Notes: a model not told the origin generated them from the letters alone. Numbered from the stretch's first letter, positions 8,948 through 18,565 are shown. The stretch: DNA of 64,000 nucleotides from Phenylobacterium sp. (GCF_025351295.1 NZ_JANXWD010000036.1:1-64000), one strand, 5' to 3'. Made by a program: numbers and translations.

Positions 8948-10606
8948 TCAAGCGTCCAATCGCCGTCCCTTGGTCTCCGGCAGGAAGAGCAGGCAGGTGA
9001 CGACCGAGATCGCCGTGAACACCACCGGGAACCACAGACCAGAATAGAGGTCGCCGACCGTCGTGACGATGGCGAAGGCGGTGAAGGGCACGAAGCCGCC
9101 CACCCAGCCGGTGCCGATGTGATAGGGCAGGCTCAGCGCCGTATAGCGGACCCGGGTCGGGAACAGCTCCACCAGGCAGGCGGCGATCGGGCCATAGAGC
9201 GCCGTGGCGGCGGTCACAAACACCAGCAGCACCCCGAACGCGCCCAGCAGGTTCATCCGCTTGGGGTCGGCCTTCACTGGATAACCGCCCTGGCTGAGCG
9301 CGGTCTTCAGGCGGGCCTCGACGCTGGCCTTCACCGCCTTGGCCACCGCCGGCGGCAGGCCGGCCGCGCCGGTGGAAGGGATGGTCTGGGCGCCGATCCG
9401 CACCAGGGCCGGCTGGCCGGGCGGGCCGGGCTCGTTCCGGTAGGACACCCCGGCGTTGGCCAGGGTCGACTTGGCGATGTCGCAGGCCGAGACGAAGCTG
9501 GCCTTGCCGACCGGATCGAACTGCAGCGAGCAGTCGGCGGGGTCGGCGATCACCGTCACCGGCGTGCGCGCCTCCGCCTCCGCCAGCGCCGGGTTCAGCG
9601 TCCGCGCCAGCATGTGGAAGCCCGGGAAATAGGCCGCCAGCATCAGGGTCATGCCGAACAGAAGCACCGGCTTGCGCCCGATCTGGTCCGACAGCCAGCC
9701 GAACACCACGTAGCCCACGGCGCTGGCGGCGGTCGCCGCCATCATCAGCAGGTTGATGGTCTCCGGCGGCGCCTTCAGGAACCGCTCCATGAAGGTCTGC
9801 ACGTAGAAGAAGGTGGTGTACCAGACGGCTCCCTGGGCGAACATCACGGCCACCAGGGCGATCAGCACCAGCTTGAGGTTCGGCCAGCGGCCAAACGCTT
9901 CCTTGTAGGGCGCCTTGCACTCGTTGCCCTCGGCCTTGAGCTTGGCGAACTCCGGGCTCTCGCTCAGCTTCAGGCGCATCCAGATCGAGACCGCCAGCAG
10001 GACGCCGGAGAACAGGAACGGGATCCGCCAGCCCCAGGCCTCGAACGCCTCGTTGCCCAGCGCCGTGCGCGAGACCAGGATCACGATCAGCGCCCCGAAC
10101 AGGCCGAACGCCGCCGAGGTCTGGATCCAGCTGGTCGCCCGGCCGCGACCGTTGGCCGGCGCGTGCTCGGCCACATAGATCGCCGCGCCGCCATACTCTC
10201 CGCCCAGCGCGAACCCCTGGATGATACGCATGGCGATCAGCAGGATCGGCCCGATGGCGCCGGCCTGCTTGAAGGACGGCAGCAGGCCGATCGCCACCGT
10301 CGCCCCGCCCATCAGCAGCACCGTGGCCAGGAACGCCCCCTTGCGCCCCGCCCGGTCGCCGATGCGGCCGAACACCAGGGCGCCCAGCGGCCGGAACAGG
10401 AAGCCGGTGCCGAACAGCGCCAGGGCCGCGGCCAGGGCAGCGGTCTCCGGGAGTCCCGAGAAAAACGTCTTGGAGATGATGCCGGTCAGGCTGCCGAACA
10501 CGAAGAAGTCGTACCACTCGAAGGTGGTCCCCGCGGACGAGGCCGCGATGACGGTGCGCAGCGAAGTCGGCGCGACCTCGACGCCCGGCGCGGCGATCTC
10601 CGCCAT
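8948..10606 (-). CDS. MFS transporter, metabolite:H+ symporter (ShiA/ProP-like)
   Basis: 552 residues with about twelve membrane segments. The opening EWYDFFVFGSL, the cytoplasmic GRIGDRAGRKGAFL signature, GFALGGEYGGAAIY and the second-half GWLSDQIGRKP are typical of the MHS family, which takes up organic acids and osmolytes with protons. Between the eighth and ninth segments lies an extra soluble stretch of about 100 residues (roughly 345-445) with two cysteines and a periplasm-like composition. The start at 10606 has a perfect AGGAGG site. Co-directional with calB, so uptake of an aromatic acid is possible but unproven. Confidence 0.85.
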   Translation of the reverse strand: MAEIAAPGVEVAPTSLRTVIAASSAGTTFEWYDFFVFGSLTGIISKTFFSGLPETAALAAALALFGTGFLFRPLGALVFGRIGDRAGRKGAFLATVLLMGGATVAIGLLPSFKQAGAIGPILLIAMRIIQGFALGGEYGGAAIYVAEHAPANGRGRATSWIQTSAAFGLFGALIVILVSRTALGNEAFEAWGWRIPFLFSGVLLAVSIWMRLKLSESPEFAKLKAEGNECKAPYKEAFGRWPNLKLVLIALVAVMFAQGAVWYTTFFYVQTFMERFLKAPPETINLLMMAATAASAVGYVVFGWLSDQIGRKPVLLFGMTLMLAAYFPGFHMLARTLNPALAEAEARTPVTVIADPADCSLQFDPVGKASFVSACDIAKSTLANAGVSYRNEPGPPGQPALVRIGAQTIPSTGAAGLPPAVAKAVKASVEARLKTALSQGGYPVKADPKRMNLLGAFGVLLVFVTAATALYGPIAACLVELFPTRVRYTALSLPYHIGTGWVGGFVPFTAFAIVTTVGDLYSGLWFPVVFTAISVVTCLLFLPETKGRRLDA

Positions 10607-10640
10607 CGAATCCTCCCTGTCAGCCTGATTTGGCCGGACC

Positions 10641-11567
10641 CTAGCAGGTCTTGTGCTTGCCATTGCCAGGGCGCGGCGGCAGGGCGTGGATATAGGCCGC
10701 CAGCCCGGCCGCGTCGGCGTCGCTCAGCTTGCTGGTGCTGGCGATCACCGCGACCATTCCGGTGGGCTCGTTGAAGCACTTGTCGGTCCCGGATTTCAGG
10801 AAGTCGGCGATGTCCTGTTCGGACCAGTCGCCGATCCCGTCCTTGTGCGGGGTGATGTTGGTGGCGAACCGGCCGCCGGCCTCGAGGTTGGGCGCGCCCG
10901 CGTAGAGCTTGTCCAGCTCCGGTCCGCCCAGCGCGTTGCGCGCCGTGTGGCACTCGGCGCAGTGCGCCGGCCCCTCGGCCAGGTAGGCGCCGCGGTTCCA
11001 GGCCGCCGAGCGCTTGGGGTCGACCGCGAACTCATGCGGCTTGAAGTACAGCAGTTTCCAGAAGCCCACCGCGGCGCGGATGTTGAACGGGAACTTCAGC
11101 GCGTGAGGCGCGGACGGCGCGGACGCGGCCGGCAGGGTCTTGATGTAGGCGAACAGGTCGCGGGCGTCAGACGTGGTCATCAGGCTGTAGGCCGAATAGG
11201 GGAAGGCCGGGTACAGGTGTTCGCCGTGGCGGCCGACGCCGCGCTTCACCGCATTGACGAACTCCGCCTCGCTCCAGCCGCCAATGCCATATTTGTGATC
11301 TGAGGAGATGTTGGGGGCCACGAAGGTACCGAACGGCGACGTCAGCTTCAGCCCGCCGCCCAGCTGGGCGCGGTCCGGCTGGCCGGGCGGGGTGTGGCAG
11401 GCCGAGCAGTTGCCGGCGGTGAACATCGCCTCGCCATTGGCCAGGTTCGCCACATGCGCCGCGGCGAGCTCCGAGGCCGGCAGCTTGCGCGGCGCGGTCA
11501 GGAACCACAGGGCCGCCAGGACCACGACGGCCAGCAAGGCCACGATGACGATGCCGCGCCTGAGCAT
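10641..11567 (-). CDS. Membrane-anchored diheme cytochrome c
   Basis: 308 residues with one N-terminal membrane anchor (IVIVALLAVVVLAALWFL) and two heme c sites, CSACH near residue 54 and CAECH near 207. Repeated blocks such as FGTFVAPNISSDHKYGIGGW and RFATNITPHKDGIGDWSE mark it as related to the cytochrome subunit of alcohol and aldehyde dehydrogenases. It likely carries electrons from a periplasmic dehydrogenase to the respiratory chain. Transcribed in the same direction as the transporter and calB and, 53 bases upstream, a cytochrome c', so the four may form one unit. Confidence 0.88.
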   Translation of the reverse strand: MLRRGIVIVALLAVVVLAALWFLTAPRKLPASELAAAHVANLANGEAMFTAGNCSACHTPPGQPDRAQLGGGLKLTSPFGTFVAPNISSDHKYGIGGWSEAEFVNAVKRGVGRHGEHLYPAFPYSAYSLMTTSDARDLFAYIKTLPAASAPSAPHALKFPFNIRAAVGFWKLLYFKPHEFAVDPKRSAAWNRGAYLAEGPAHCAECHTARNALGGPELDKLYAGAPNLEAGGRFATNITPHKDGIGDWSEQDIADFLKSGTDKCFNEPTGMVAVIASTSKLSDADAAGLAAYIHALPPRPGNGKHKTC

Positions 11568-11620
11568 GCGACCCTATCCCCCGATCCCGAAACCTGGCGG
11601 CATCCGACGCGTCGGCGCGC

Positions 11621-12079
11621 CTACGTCTTCTTCTTGCGATAGAGGTCGTGGCACGACTTGCAGGTGCCGGCGAGCGCCAGGAACGCCGGCTTGAAGGTCT
11701 CGGCGCTGGTGGCCTTGCTGGCCGCGGCGGCCAGCGTCCCCATCTCGGCCAGGCGCTTGTCGAAGTCGGCCTTGTTGGTCCAGATCTTCGGGTCGGCCGA
11801 GGTTTTCGGGTCCGCCGCCGTGTTGGCCGGATAGAGGCTCTTCAGCTTCTTGGCGCTGCCGGCGATGCCGTTGGTCAGGTCCTTCAGCTTGGCCGCGTCC
11901 CAGGGCGCCTGGCCGCTGGCCAGGCCGGACAGGTCCTTCATGGCCGAGCCGACCTGCTTCATGGTCATCTGCCGCTCTTCGACCGGATTGCCGGCGGCCG
12001 AGGCCTGGACGGCCGTCACGGCCAGGGCCAGCCCCGCGCCGGCGATCGCGGTCCACACAACAGTTCGAGTAGGCGTCAT
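11621..12079 (-). CDS. Cytochrome c' / c556 (class II)
   Basis: A 152-residue exported protein with signal MTPTRTVVWTAIAGAGLALA and a single heme site, CKSCH, close to the C-terminus, the defining layout of class II cytochromes. The rest is helical (ERQMTMKQVGSAMKDL), as expected for the four-helix bundle. Roles in the family range from electron transfer to binding of nitric oxide. It lies upstream of the diheme cytochrome on the same strand. The basic tail DLYRKKKT follows the heme. Confidence 0.9.
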   Translation of the reverse strand: MTPTRTVVWTAIAGAGLALAVTAVQASAAGNPVEERQMTMKQVGSAMKDLSGLASGQAPWDAAKLKDLTNGIAGSAKKLKSLYPANTAADPKTSADPKIWTNKADFDKRLAEMGTLAAAASKATSAETFKPAFLALAGTCKSCHDLYRKKKT

Positions 12080-12168
12080 TGAGAGCTCCGGAATGCGTCA
12101 CCGTCCTGCCGAGGACGTAGCCTGACGTTGCTCGGCGAACAAGTCGCAGGCCGTCCCGTACGCCAGCC

Positions 12169-13971
12169 TCACACGATCTGCGTCTTCACCACCCGGTCCA
12201 GCACCACCAGGGGCAGCCGGCCCACCCGCAGCACCTCGTGGAAGGACTTGATGTCGAAGCGGGCGCCCAGGCGCATCCGCGCATCCTCGCGCAGCCGCAG
12301 CCACGCGTTGTGGCCGACCTTGTAGCTGCAGGCTTGGCCCGGCCAGACGCAGTAGCGGTCGATCTCGCGCTGCATCCCGCCGCGCGGCCGGCCGGTCGCC
12401 TCGACCATGTAGTCGGTGGCCCGCTCGCGGCTCCAGCGCTTGGCGTGCATGCCGGTGTCCACCACCAGCCGCACCGCCCGGAACAGCAGCGACTGCAAGA
12501 AGCCGATCCGGCCCAGCGGGTCGTCGTCGTAGCAGCCCAGCTCGTCGCCCAGCTGCTCGGCGTAGAGCCCCCAGCCCTCGCCATAGGCCGCGAACCCGAC
12601 CCCCTGCCGCCGCAGCATCGGGGTCTCCTTGGCGGCCTGGGCGATCGCCCCCTGCCACTGATGGCCCGGGTAGCCCTCGTGATAGGCCAGGGTCGGCAGG
12701 GAGAACCGCGGCCACTCCGCCGTGTCCTTCAGGTTGATGTAGAACCGCCCCGGCCGCTTGCCGTCCAGCGACGGGCCCTGGGCATAGCCGTTGGCCGCCC
12801 CGTCCTCGATCGACGGCGGCACGCGCACGATCTCCATCGGCGCGGCGGGCAGGGTGGCGAACACCCGCGGCAGCCGCGCCCGCACGTCGGCGATCCGCCC
12901 GTTCAGGAAGGCCAGGATCTCGGCCCGCCCGGCGTCGGTGTCGGCGTAGAGCTGGTCCGGCCGCCTGTTCAGCCCCACCAGCCGCTGGGTCACCGTGCCG
13001 CCGGTCAGCCCCTGGGCGCGGAGCAGGGCGTCGATCCTGCCGGTCAGGGCCTTGACCTGGTCCAGGCCCTGCCGGTGCACCTCGTCCGGCGTCAGCTCGG
13101 TGGTGGTCTGGAAGGCCAGGGCGCAGGCGTAGTAGGCCTCGCCGTCCGGCAGCTTCCAGACCCCGGGCTCGTGGCGGGCGGTCTTTCGAAGCGCCTCCAC
13201 CGCCGCCCGCTGGCGCTCCACCGCCGGGCGCACGCTGAGGGCCAGCGCCGCGTCGGCGCGGGTCTTCCAGTCGCCGCCGATCCCGACCGCGGCCGCCTTT
13301 CTGGCGAAGGCCACGGACAGGCTGTCCGACGCCGCCAGCTTGGCCAGCTGGACGCTGGCCTGCTCCAGCAGGAAGTCCGGCGCGAGCACCCCCATCGCCG
13401 CCTCGGCCTTCAGCGAGGTGGTGGAGTCGTCGATGGCCCCGGCCAGCGCCTGCAGGCGCGTCAGATAGGCCTCGCAATCGGCCGCCGTCTCGACCGGATG
13501 CTTCGACTCCAGGAAGTCGGGCAGCGCCTGGTAGGGTCCGGAGAGCTGGCTGACCACGTAGGGCGAATAGGGGGCGTACGAGAACCCGGCCGCCGGCCCT
13601 TCGCCGAACCGGAACCGCTCGGCGCCGGTCACCGCCTGGTCGAACTGGTAGACCACCACGTCATAGTCGATCTGCGACGCCGCCGAGAGCTGGGCGCGGT
13701 CGATGGTCCTCAGGCGCCCCAGCCGGCCCTTGGTCCGCTGGAACATCGCCGTGCGGCCAAAGGTCGAATAGTTGCTGACCTGGCTCCGCTGCCGCGCCCG
13801 GGCGCCCACGTCCAGCCCCAGGCTGGTGGCCTGCTCCGGGCTGTCGTCGACGATCTCCTCCCAGAAGGTATCGAGCAGGCCGCGCAGCCGCGCGTCCTCC
13901 GACGACTGCGCCGCCGCCGGCCCCGCGAGAACCGCCGCCCCGGCGGCCTGAAGAAAGACTCTGCGATCCAT
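12169..13971 (-). CDS. DUF885 family protein, exported (putative metallopeptidase-like)
   Basis: 600 residues. The start at 13971 opens a twin-arginine-like signal (MDRRVFLQAAGAAVLAGP); a longer frame upstream would bury it. The core matches DUF885: KHPVETAADCEAYLTRL, then the hallmark YHEGYPGHQWQG near the middle of the C-terminal half, and REIDRYCVWPGQACSYKVG. The HExxxxH-like arrangement suggests metal binding and hydrolase activity, but no reaction has been assigned with certainty. It stands alone on the minus strand. Confidence 0.85.
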   Translation of the reverse strand: MDRRVFLQAAGAAVLAGPAAAQSSEDARLRGLLDTFWEEIVDDSPEQATSLGLDVGARARQRSQVSNYSTFGRTAMFQRTKGRLGRLRTIDRAQLSAASQIDYDVVVYQFDQAVTGAERFRFGEGPAAGFSYAPYSPYVVSQLSGPYQALPDFLESKHPVETAADCEAYLTRLQALAGAIDDSTTSLKAEAAMGVLAPDFLLEQASVQLAKLAASDSLSVAFARKAAAVGIGGDWKTRADAALALSVRPAVERQRAAVEALRKTARHEPGVWKLPDGEAYYACALAFQTTTELTPDEVHRQGLDQVKALTGRIDALLRAQGLTGGTVTQRLVGLNRRPDQLYADTDAGRAEILAFLNGRIADVRARLPRVFATLPAAPMEIVRVPPSIEDGAANGYAQGPSLDGKRPGRFYINLKDTAEWPRFSLPTLAYHEGYPGHQWQGAIAQAAKETPMLRRQGVGFAAYGEGWGLYAEQLGDELGCYDDDPLGRIGFLQSLLFRAVRLVVDTGMHAKRWSRERATDYMVEATGRPRGGMQREIDRYCVWPGQACSYKVGHNAWLRLREDARMRLGARFDIKSFHEVLRVGRLPLVVLDRVVKTQIV

Positions 13972-14088
13972 GACGGGCCCCGACTCTGCTGCGGCGAGCC
14001 TAGCCAGAAGCATGGTGCGCCGCTCGTCCAAATTCCGCCCTCAAGCGCCGCGCAACTGGCCGCCTCGCGACGCGGATGGGGAACGCCG

Positions 14089-14392
14089 ATGGGAGACCCG
14101 CGCGCCTGGCGCCGGACACACACGGCGCTGGCCCTGGTGGCGGTGGCGCACACGGGCCTGTTCCTGCTGCTGTCCCGCACCCTGGCGCCGGCGCCGATCG
14201 CAGCCGGGCCGCAACTGGAGGTGCGGCCGGTTTATCTGGTCCAGACCCGGCGGACCCGGCGCGGGGGTGAAGAAACCGCCGCACGGCCTGAAGCTCGGAC
14301 CCTTGCCCTGCTTCGTCGCCCCGCCGCCCAGCCCTTTCGCCGTCGAGGCCGACATCCAGGACCCCGACAAGGTGGTGAAGCCGAAGGAGTAG
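14089..14392 (+). pseudogene. Small membrane-anchored protein, apparently frameshifted
   Basis: Two overlapping frames together read like one short gene. From ATG 14089 the product starts MGDPRAWRRTHTALALVAVA with one membrane segment, then QLEVRPVYLVQ. The sense is lost after about 14240 and resumes one base out of frame as GPLPCFVAPPPSPFAVEAD, ending at the stop at 14392. An N-terminal anchor followed by a proline-rich stretch recalls small TonB-like or envelope proteins. Either a sequencing error or a real +1 shift would explain it. I do not recognise a family. It is divergent from the DUF885 gene, 117 bases away. Confidence 0.35.
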
Positions 14393-14424
14393 GGCGCGGG
14401 GCCAGGAGCGTCCTGGATATCGCC

Positions 14425-14590
14425 GGATATGGCGTCCCTCCTCCTCGATGGAGGAGGGGAAGGGGTGGTGGTGTGGCCGCTGCGAAGCCGCAGCGCCCCG
14501 AGGTCGGCGCCGACCTGCGCCTTCGCCCGATCACCTTGCACTCACCACCATCCCTGCCTTTCCTGCATCGAGGAGGAAGGGGCGCGAAAT
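14425..14590. repeat. Intergenic inverted-repeat element
   Basis: Arms CCTCCTCGATGGAGGAGGGG (from about 14440) and TGCATCGAGGAGGAAGG (near 14563) pair across the element, with an inner perfect stem gctgcg-aagc-cgcagc near 14480. It sits between convergent reading frames, like the two related elements at 1661 and 7307, and may end transcription from both sides. Confidence 0.5.
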
Positions 14591-14610
14591 TTCCCAGACC
14601 GAGCAGGTTT

Positions 14611-16026
14611 CTACTTCGCGCCCACGTAGACCTTCACCAGGTCGAACAGATAGTCCCGCCCATCGTACAGCGACGCCACCCGCAGCCGCTCGTTCAGGCC
14701 GTGCACGCCGCCGCCGTCGGGGTCGCCGAAGATGCCGGGGACGCCGTAGATCGCCATCTTCACCGGTCCGAAGTAGAGCCCGTCGGTGGCCCCCGACGAC
14801 ATGGCCGGGACCAGCGGCACGCCGGGGAAGTGCTTCGCCGCCGCCGCCTTCATCGGCTCCACCACCTTGGGGTCCAGCGGCGGCGGGATGGCGATCGGCT
14901 TGTCGGGATTGAGGGCGGCGATCGCGACCTTCGGGTCGTCCATCACCCGCATGAGCGTCGCCTGGGTCTCCTGCCAGGTCTCGCCCGGGAAGATCCGGCA
15001 GTTGACGATGGCGGTGGCGCGCTGCGGCAGGGCGTTGGAGGCATGGCCGGCGTCCAGGCGGGTGGCCACGCAGTTGGTGTGCAGGATGGAATTCACATTG
15101 ATGTCGGTGGCGGCGACCTTGGCCGCCTCCGCGTCCGCCGGATTCGCCAGCAGCGCCTTCAGCGCGTTGCCCGCCGCGTCGCCCCGCTCGGCCCGCAGCG
15201 CGAAGGTGGCCCGCGTGGTCTCGGTCAGCTTCACCGGGAAGGTGTAGCCCTGGATCTTCATCAGGGCCCCGGCCAGGTGGTAGATCGCATTGTCCGGTGA
15301 GGGCCGCGACGAGTGGCCGCCGGGGTTGGTCACCACCAGCTGGAAGTTCTGGCTGGCCTTCTCGCCCACCTGGATCGACAGCACGTCGCGCTTGCCGTCC
15401 GGGGTCAGCCGCCCGCCGCCGCCCTCGTTGAGGCCGAAGTCCGCGCGGATCAGGTCGGGCCTGTTCTTCGCCAGCCAGTCGGCCCCGTTGAACGCCTCAT
15501 TGGTCTCCTCGCCGCAGGTCAGCGCCAGTTTCAGGGTGCGCCTGGGCGGGGTCTTGCCGGCTTTCAGACGCATCAGGGTGTCGACCCAGATGGCGTCGAT
15601 CGACTTCATGTCCGCCGTGCCGCGGGCATAGAAATAGCCGTTCTCCTCGACCAGGGTGAACGGGTCCCGCGTCCAGTCCTCACGCCTGGCCTCGACCACG
15701 TCCAGGTGGCCCAGCAGCAGCACCGCGCCGGCCTTGGGGTCCGAGCCCTTCAGGATCGCCACCAGCCCGCCCTCCCTGGGGTGGCTGGGCTCGGCGAAAT
15801 AGGTGAGGTCGCCGTCCGCGAAGCCGGCCGACTTCAGCCGCGCGCCCATCTTCGCCGCCGCCTCGGTGCAGCTGCCGACCGACAGCGTGGTGTTGGTCTC
15901 CACCAGCTCTTGATAGATCGCCCGGAACGCCTGCTGGTCCGGCCGCGCCTGGGCCGCCGCCACGCCTGGCGCGAGCCCCAGGGCTGTCGTCGCCAGCCCG
16001 ATCAGTCCCGCCGCGATCGCCCGCAT
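14611..16026 (-). CDS. M20/M28-type zinc peptidase, exported
   Basis: 471 residues with a signal peptide (MRAIAAGLIGLATTALGLAP). The co-catalytic zinc site of M20 peptidases is complete: LLLGHLDVVEA (His and Asp), ARGTADMKS (bridging Asp), TCGEETNE (Glu pair) and the C-terminal GVHGLNERL (His). The dimerisation-domain block NPGGHSSRPSPDNAIY is also present. Likely a periplasmic aminopeptidase or carboxypeptidase that hydrolyses peptides or N-acyl amino acids. It is monocistronic by spacing; the next minus-strand gene ends 67 bases upstream. Confidence 0.88.
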   Translation of the reverse strand: MRAIAAGLIGLATTALGLAPGVAAAQARPDQQAFRAIYQELVETNTTLSVGSCTEAAAKMGARLKSAGFADGDLTYFAEPSHPREGGLVAILKGSDPKAGAVLLLGHLDVVEARREDWTRDPFTLVEENGYFYARGTADMKSIDAIWVDTLMRLKAGKTPPRRTLKLALTCGEETNEAFNGADWLAKNRPDLIRADFGLNEGGGGRLTPDGKRDVLSIQVGEKASQNFQLVVTNPGGHSSRPSPDNAIYHLAGALMKIQGYTFPVKLTETTRATFALRAERGDAAGNALKALLANPADAEAAKVAATDINVNSILHTNCVATRLDAGHASNALPQRATAIVNCRIFPGETWQETQATLMRVMDDPKVAIAALNPDKPIAIPPPLDPKVVEPMKAAAAKHFPGVPLVPAMSSGATDGLYFGPVKMAIYGVPGIFGDPDGGGVHGLNERLRVASLYDGRDYLFDLVKVYVGAK

Positions 16027-16093
16027 CTACGCCCCCGTGACTCCAGGCCGGCAATCAAGCACGCCGGCGAGGGGGGCGAAAGCCGGACGGCCC

Positions 16094-18475
16094 TCAGGCG
16101 GCGGCGGTCGCGCCGGCCTGCGCCTCGAGCACCTCATCCCGCCGCGCCACGGCCTGGCTGATTTCCGCCAGCAAGACCCCCGGCGAGATCGGCTTGCCGA
16201 CCACCCCGTCCATGCCGGCGTCCAGATAGGACTGGCGCTGGTGCGAGAGCACATTGGCGGTGAGGGCCACGATCGGCGTGGCCGCAGCGCCGCCGCCAAG
16301 GGCGCGGATGCGGCGCGCGGCCTCCAGGCCGTCGATGCCGGGCATCTGGATGTCCATCAGGATCACGTCGAAGCCGCCCCGCGCCGCAGCCTCCACGCCC
16401 AGGTAGCCGTCCGCCGCGGTCTCCACCGCGGCGCCCATGTTCTCCAGCAGCTTGGTGGCGATCAGCCGGTTGGTGGCGTTGTCCTCGACCACCAGCACGC
16501 GCACGTCCTGCAGGACCGAGAGGCTGGGCTCGACCGGCTCGGCCTGGGCCTCGGCCGGCTCGGCGCACACCTCCAGCCAGAACGTCGATCCCTGGCCCTC
16601 GACTGAGACGAAGCCCACCTGGCCCTGCATCAGCTCGGCCAGCCGCCGGGTGATCGCCAGTCCCAGGCCCGAGCCGCCGAACTTGCGCGTGGTCGAGGCG
16701 TCGGCCTGGCTGAACCGCCCGAACAGCCGCGCCTGGGCCGCCTCGGGAATGCCCACGCCGGTGTCCTGCACCTCGAAGCGCAATACACCCCCTCTTCCTT
16801 CAGAATTGGCATCAGCGCGCCGGCAGCGGATGACAACATGGCCGCGCTCGGTGAACTTCACCGCATTGCCCACCAGGTTGAACAGCGCCTGGCGCAGCCG
16901 CACCGGGTCCGAGCGCACCCAGCCCAGGGCCGGATCGGCGTCGACCACGATCTGCAGGTGCTTGGCGTGGGCCTGCGGCTCCAGCAGCCGCACCACGCCG
17001 TTCACCAGGGCGGCCGGGTCCACCGGCTCGCAGGTCAGTTCCAGCCGGCCGGCCTCGATCTTGGAGAAGTCGATGACATCGTTCAGCAGCTCGGCCAGCA
17101 TCCGCCCGCAGTTCAGCGCCTCGTGCAGCAGGCTGCGGCCGTCCTCGGTCAGCTGCTCGGTCTTGAGCAGGTGCAGGACCCCCATCACCCCGTTCATCGG
17201 GGTGCGGATCTCATGGCTCATATTGGCCAGGAAGGCCGCCTTGGCCTCCGCGGCGGCCTCGGCGGCGCGCTGGGCTTCCTTGAGCGCGATCTCCTGGCGC
17301 TTGTGGGCGTCGCAGTCCTGGATCAGGCCGACCGCCTTCAGCCAGCGCCCGCCCTTGGAGATCATCAGGTGGTGGAAGATGCGCACCCACCGCTCGGCGC
17401 CGTCGGGCCGCACGATGCGGGCCTCGAAATACTCGCCGGAGCTCTTGTCGCCGTGGTGCAGGTCGCGGAAGGCGGCGCGCACGTGGTCCAGGTCGTCGGC
17501 GTGGAAGCCGGGGTAGCGCAGCTCGGTGGCCTCCAGGTAGCTGGAGTTCCTCTGGCCCGTGATCCGCTCGAACTCCGGCGAGCACCAGAAGGTCTTGCGG
17601 ACGTGGTCGATCTCATAGACGCCGGCCTCGGCGGCCTGCATCGCCAGGTTCAGGCGCCGGGCGTTGACCGCCACCTCGCGGCGCGCGGTCTTCATGTGCC
17701 GCTCGCCGCGGCGCGCCGCGTCGCGGGCGTTGGCCAGCTCGGTGATGTCCTCCGACATGCCGATCAGGGCGAAGGCTCCGCCGGCCCGCGGCTCGGTCAG
17801 CACGGTCACCCGCATGGTGATCCAGCGGCTGCGGCCGCGGACCCGATGCTCCATCTGGAACGGCGCGCCGGTGACCAGCGCCTCCTCCATCGCCGCCGTG
17901 GTGGGCGTGCGGTCGCGGGGATGCACCAGCTTGAAAAAGGCGTCCGGATCGCCGTGGGCCGCGGGGTCCAGGCCGACCAGGTCCATCAGCTCATCCGACC
18001 ACCAGATGCGGTTCTCCAGGGGCTCGAAGGTCCAGGTCCCCAGGCCGGCCTGCGCGCCCAGCATCTTGCGGGTGCGCCGCGCCTCCTCGATCTCCTCGCG
18101 GGCGGCGCGTTCGGCGGTGGCGTCGCGCAGGGTGACGATGTGGGCGCCGTCCGCCATCACCTGGCGCCGGCCGGCGAACCAGCGCCAGGTCCCGTCCTTG
18201 TCGGCGACGCGCAGCTCGGTCTCGCTGACATTGCCGGGCCGGGCCCGCCGGGCCCGCTCACGCACGCCGCTCACATCGTCGGGATGGTAGAAATCCAGGC
18301 AGGATCGGCCGATCAGCCGGGCTTCGCTCAGCCCGGTGATGTCGCACCAGGCCCGGTTGACCAACCGGAACAGGCCGTCGGGACCGGCGACATGCATCAG
18401 ATCGTGACTGTTCTCGAACAGCCACTCGATCATCTCAGCCTTGGCGGCGGCGCGGTTCGCGCTCTCTCCGGCCAT
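16094..18475 (-). CDS. PAS hybrid sensor histidine kinase with receiver domain
   Basis: 793 residues with no obvious membrane segments, so probably cytoplasmic. Order: PAS at about 15-130, a second PAS/PAC at 140-255, a third at 275-395, HisKA with ANMSHEIRTPMNG (phosphorylated His about 421), ATPase boxes NAVKF, DTGVGIP and GGSGLGLAI at 535-615, and a C-terminal receiver at 660-780 with LMDIQMPGID (Asp about 708) and a Lys-bearing VGKPISP. It senses an unknown internal signal. A GTG 15 bases upstream is an alternative start. No partner response regulator or phosphotransferase lies beside it. Confidence 0.92.
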   Translation of the reverse strand: MAGESANRAAAKAEMIEWLFENSHDLMHVAGPDGLFRLVNRAWCDITGLSEARLIGRSCLDFYHPDDVSGVRERARRARPGNVSETELRVADKDGTWRWFAGRRQVMADGAHIVTLRDATAERAAREEIEEARRTRKMLGAQAGLGTWTFEPLENRIWWSDELMDLVGLDPAAHGDPDAFFKLVHPRDRTPTTAAMEEALVTGAPFQMEHRVRGRSRWITMRVTVLTEPRAGGAFALIGMSEDITELANARDAARRGERHMKTARREVAVNARRLNLAMQAAEAGVYEIDHVRKTFWCSPEFERITGQRNSSYLEATELRYPGFHADDLDHVRAAFRDLHHGDKSSGEYFEARIVRPDGAERWVRIFHHLMISKGGRWLKAVGLIQDCDAHKRQEIALKEAQRAAEAAAEAKAAFLANMSHEIRTPMNGVMGVLHLLKTEQLTEDGRSLLHEALNCGRMLAELLNDVIDFSKIEAGRLELTCEPVDPAALVNGVVRLLEPQAHAKHLQIVVDADPALGWVRSDPVRLRQALFNLVGNAVKFTERGHVVIRCRRADANSEGRGGVLRFEVQDTGVGIPEAAQARLFGRFSQADASTTRKFGGSGLGLAITRRLAELMQGQVGFVSVEGQGSTFWLEVCAEPAEAQAEPVEPSLSVLQDVRVLVVEDNATNRLIATKLLENMGAAVETAADGYLGVEAAARGGFDVILMDIQMPGIDGLEAARRIRALGGGAAATPIVALTANVLSHQRQSYLDAGMDGVVGKPISPGVLLAEISQAVARRDEVLEAQAGATAAA

Positions 18476-18565
18476 CGATCCCCCCAACACAGGTGACGCT
18501 AGGATAGCCGCGCACCTGTGAATTTAGTGTTGGGTGAACCCCTGGGGTGTCTTCGGAGGGCCGGT

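Noticed and set aside
8234..10774. Very long plus-strand frame over calB and the transporter
   Set aside because: Shadow frame; its product is low in complexity and covers two well-supported minus-strand genes.
12238..15300. 1000-codon plus-strand frame over the DUF885 and M20 genes
   Set aside because: Shadow of both genes; only the short stretch near 14089-14240 looks like real coding and is reported separately.
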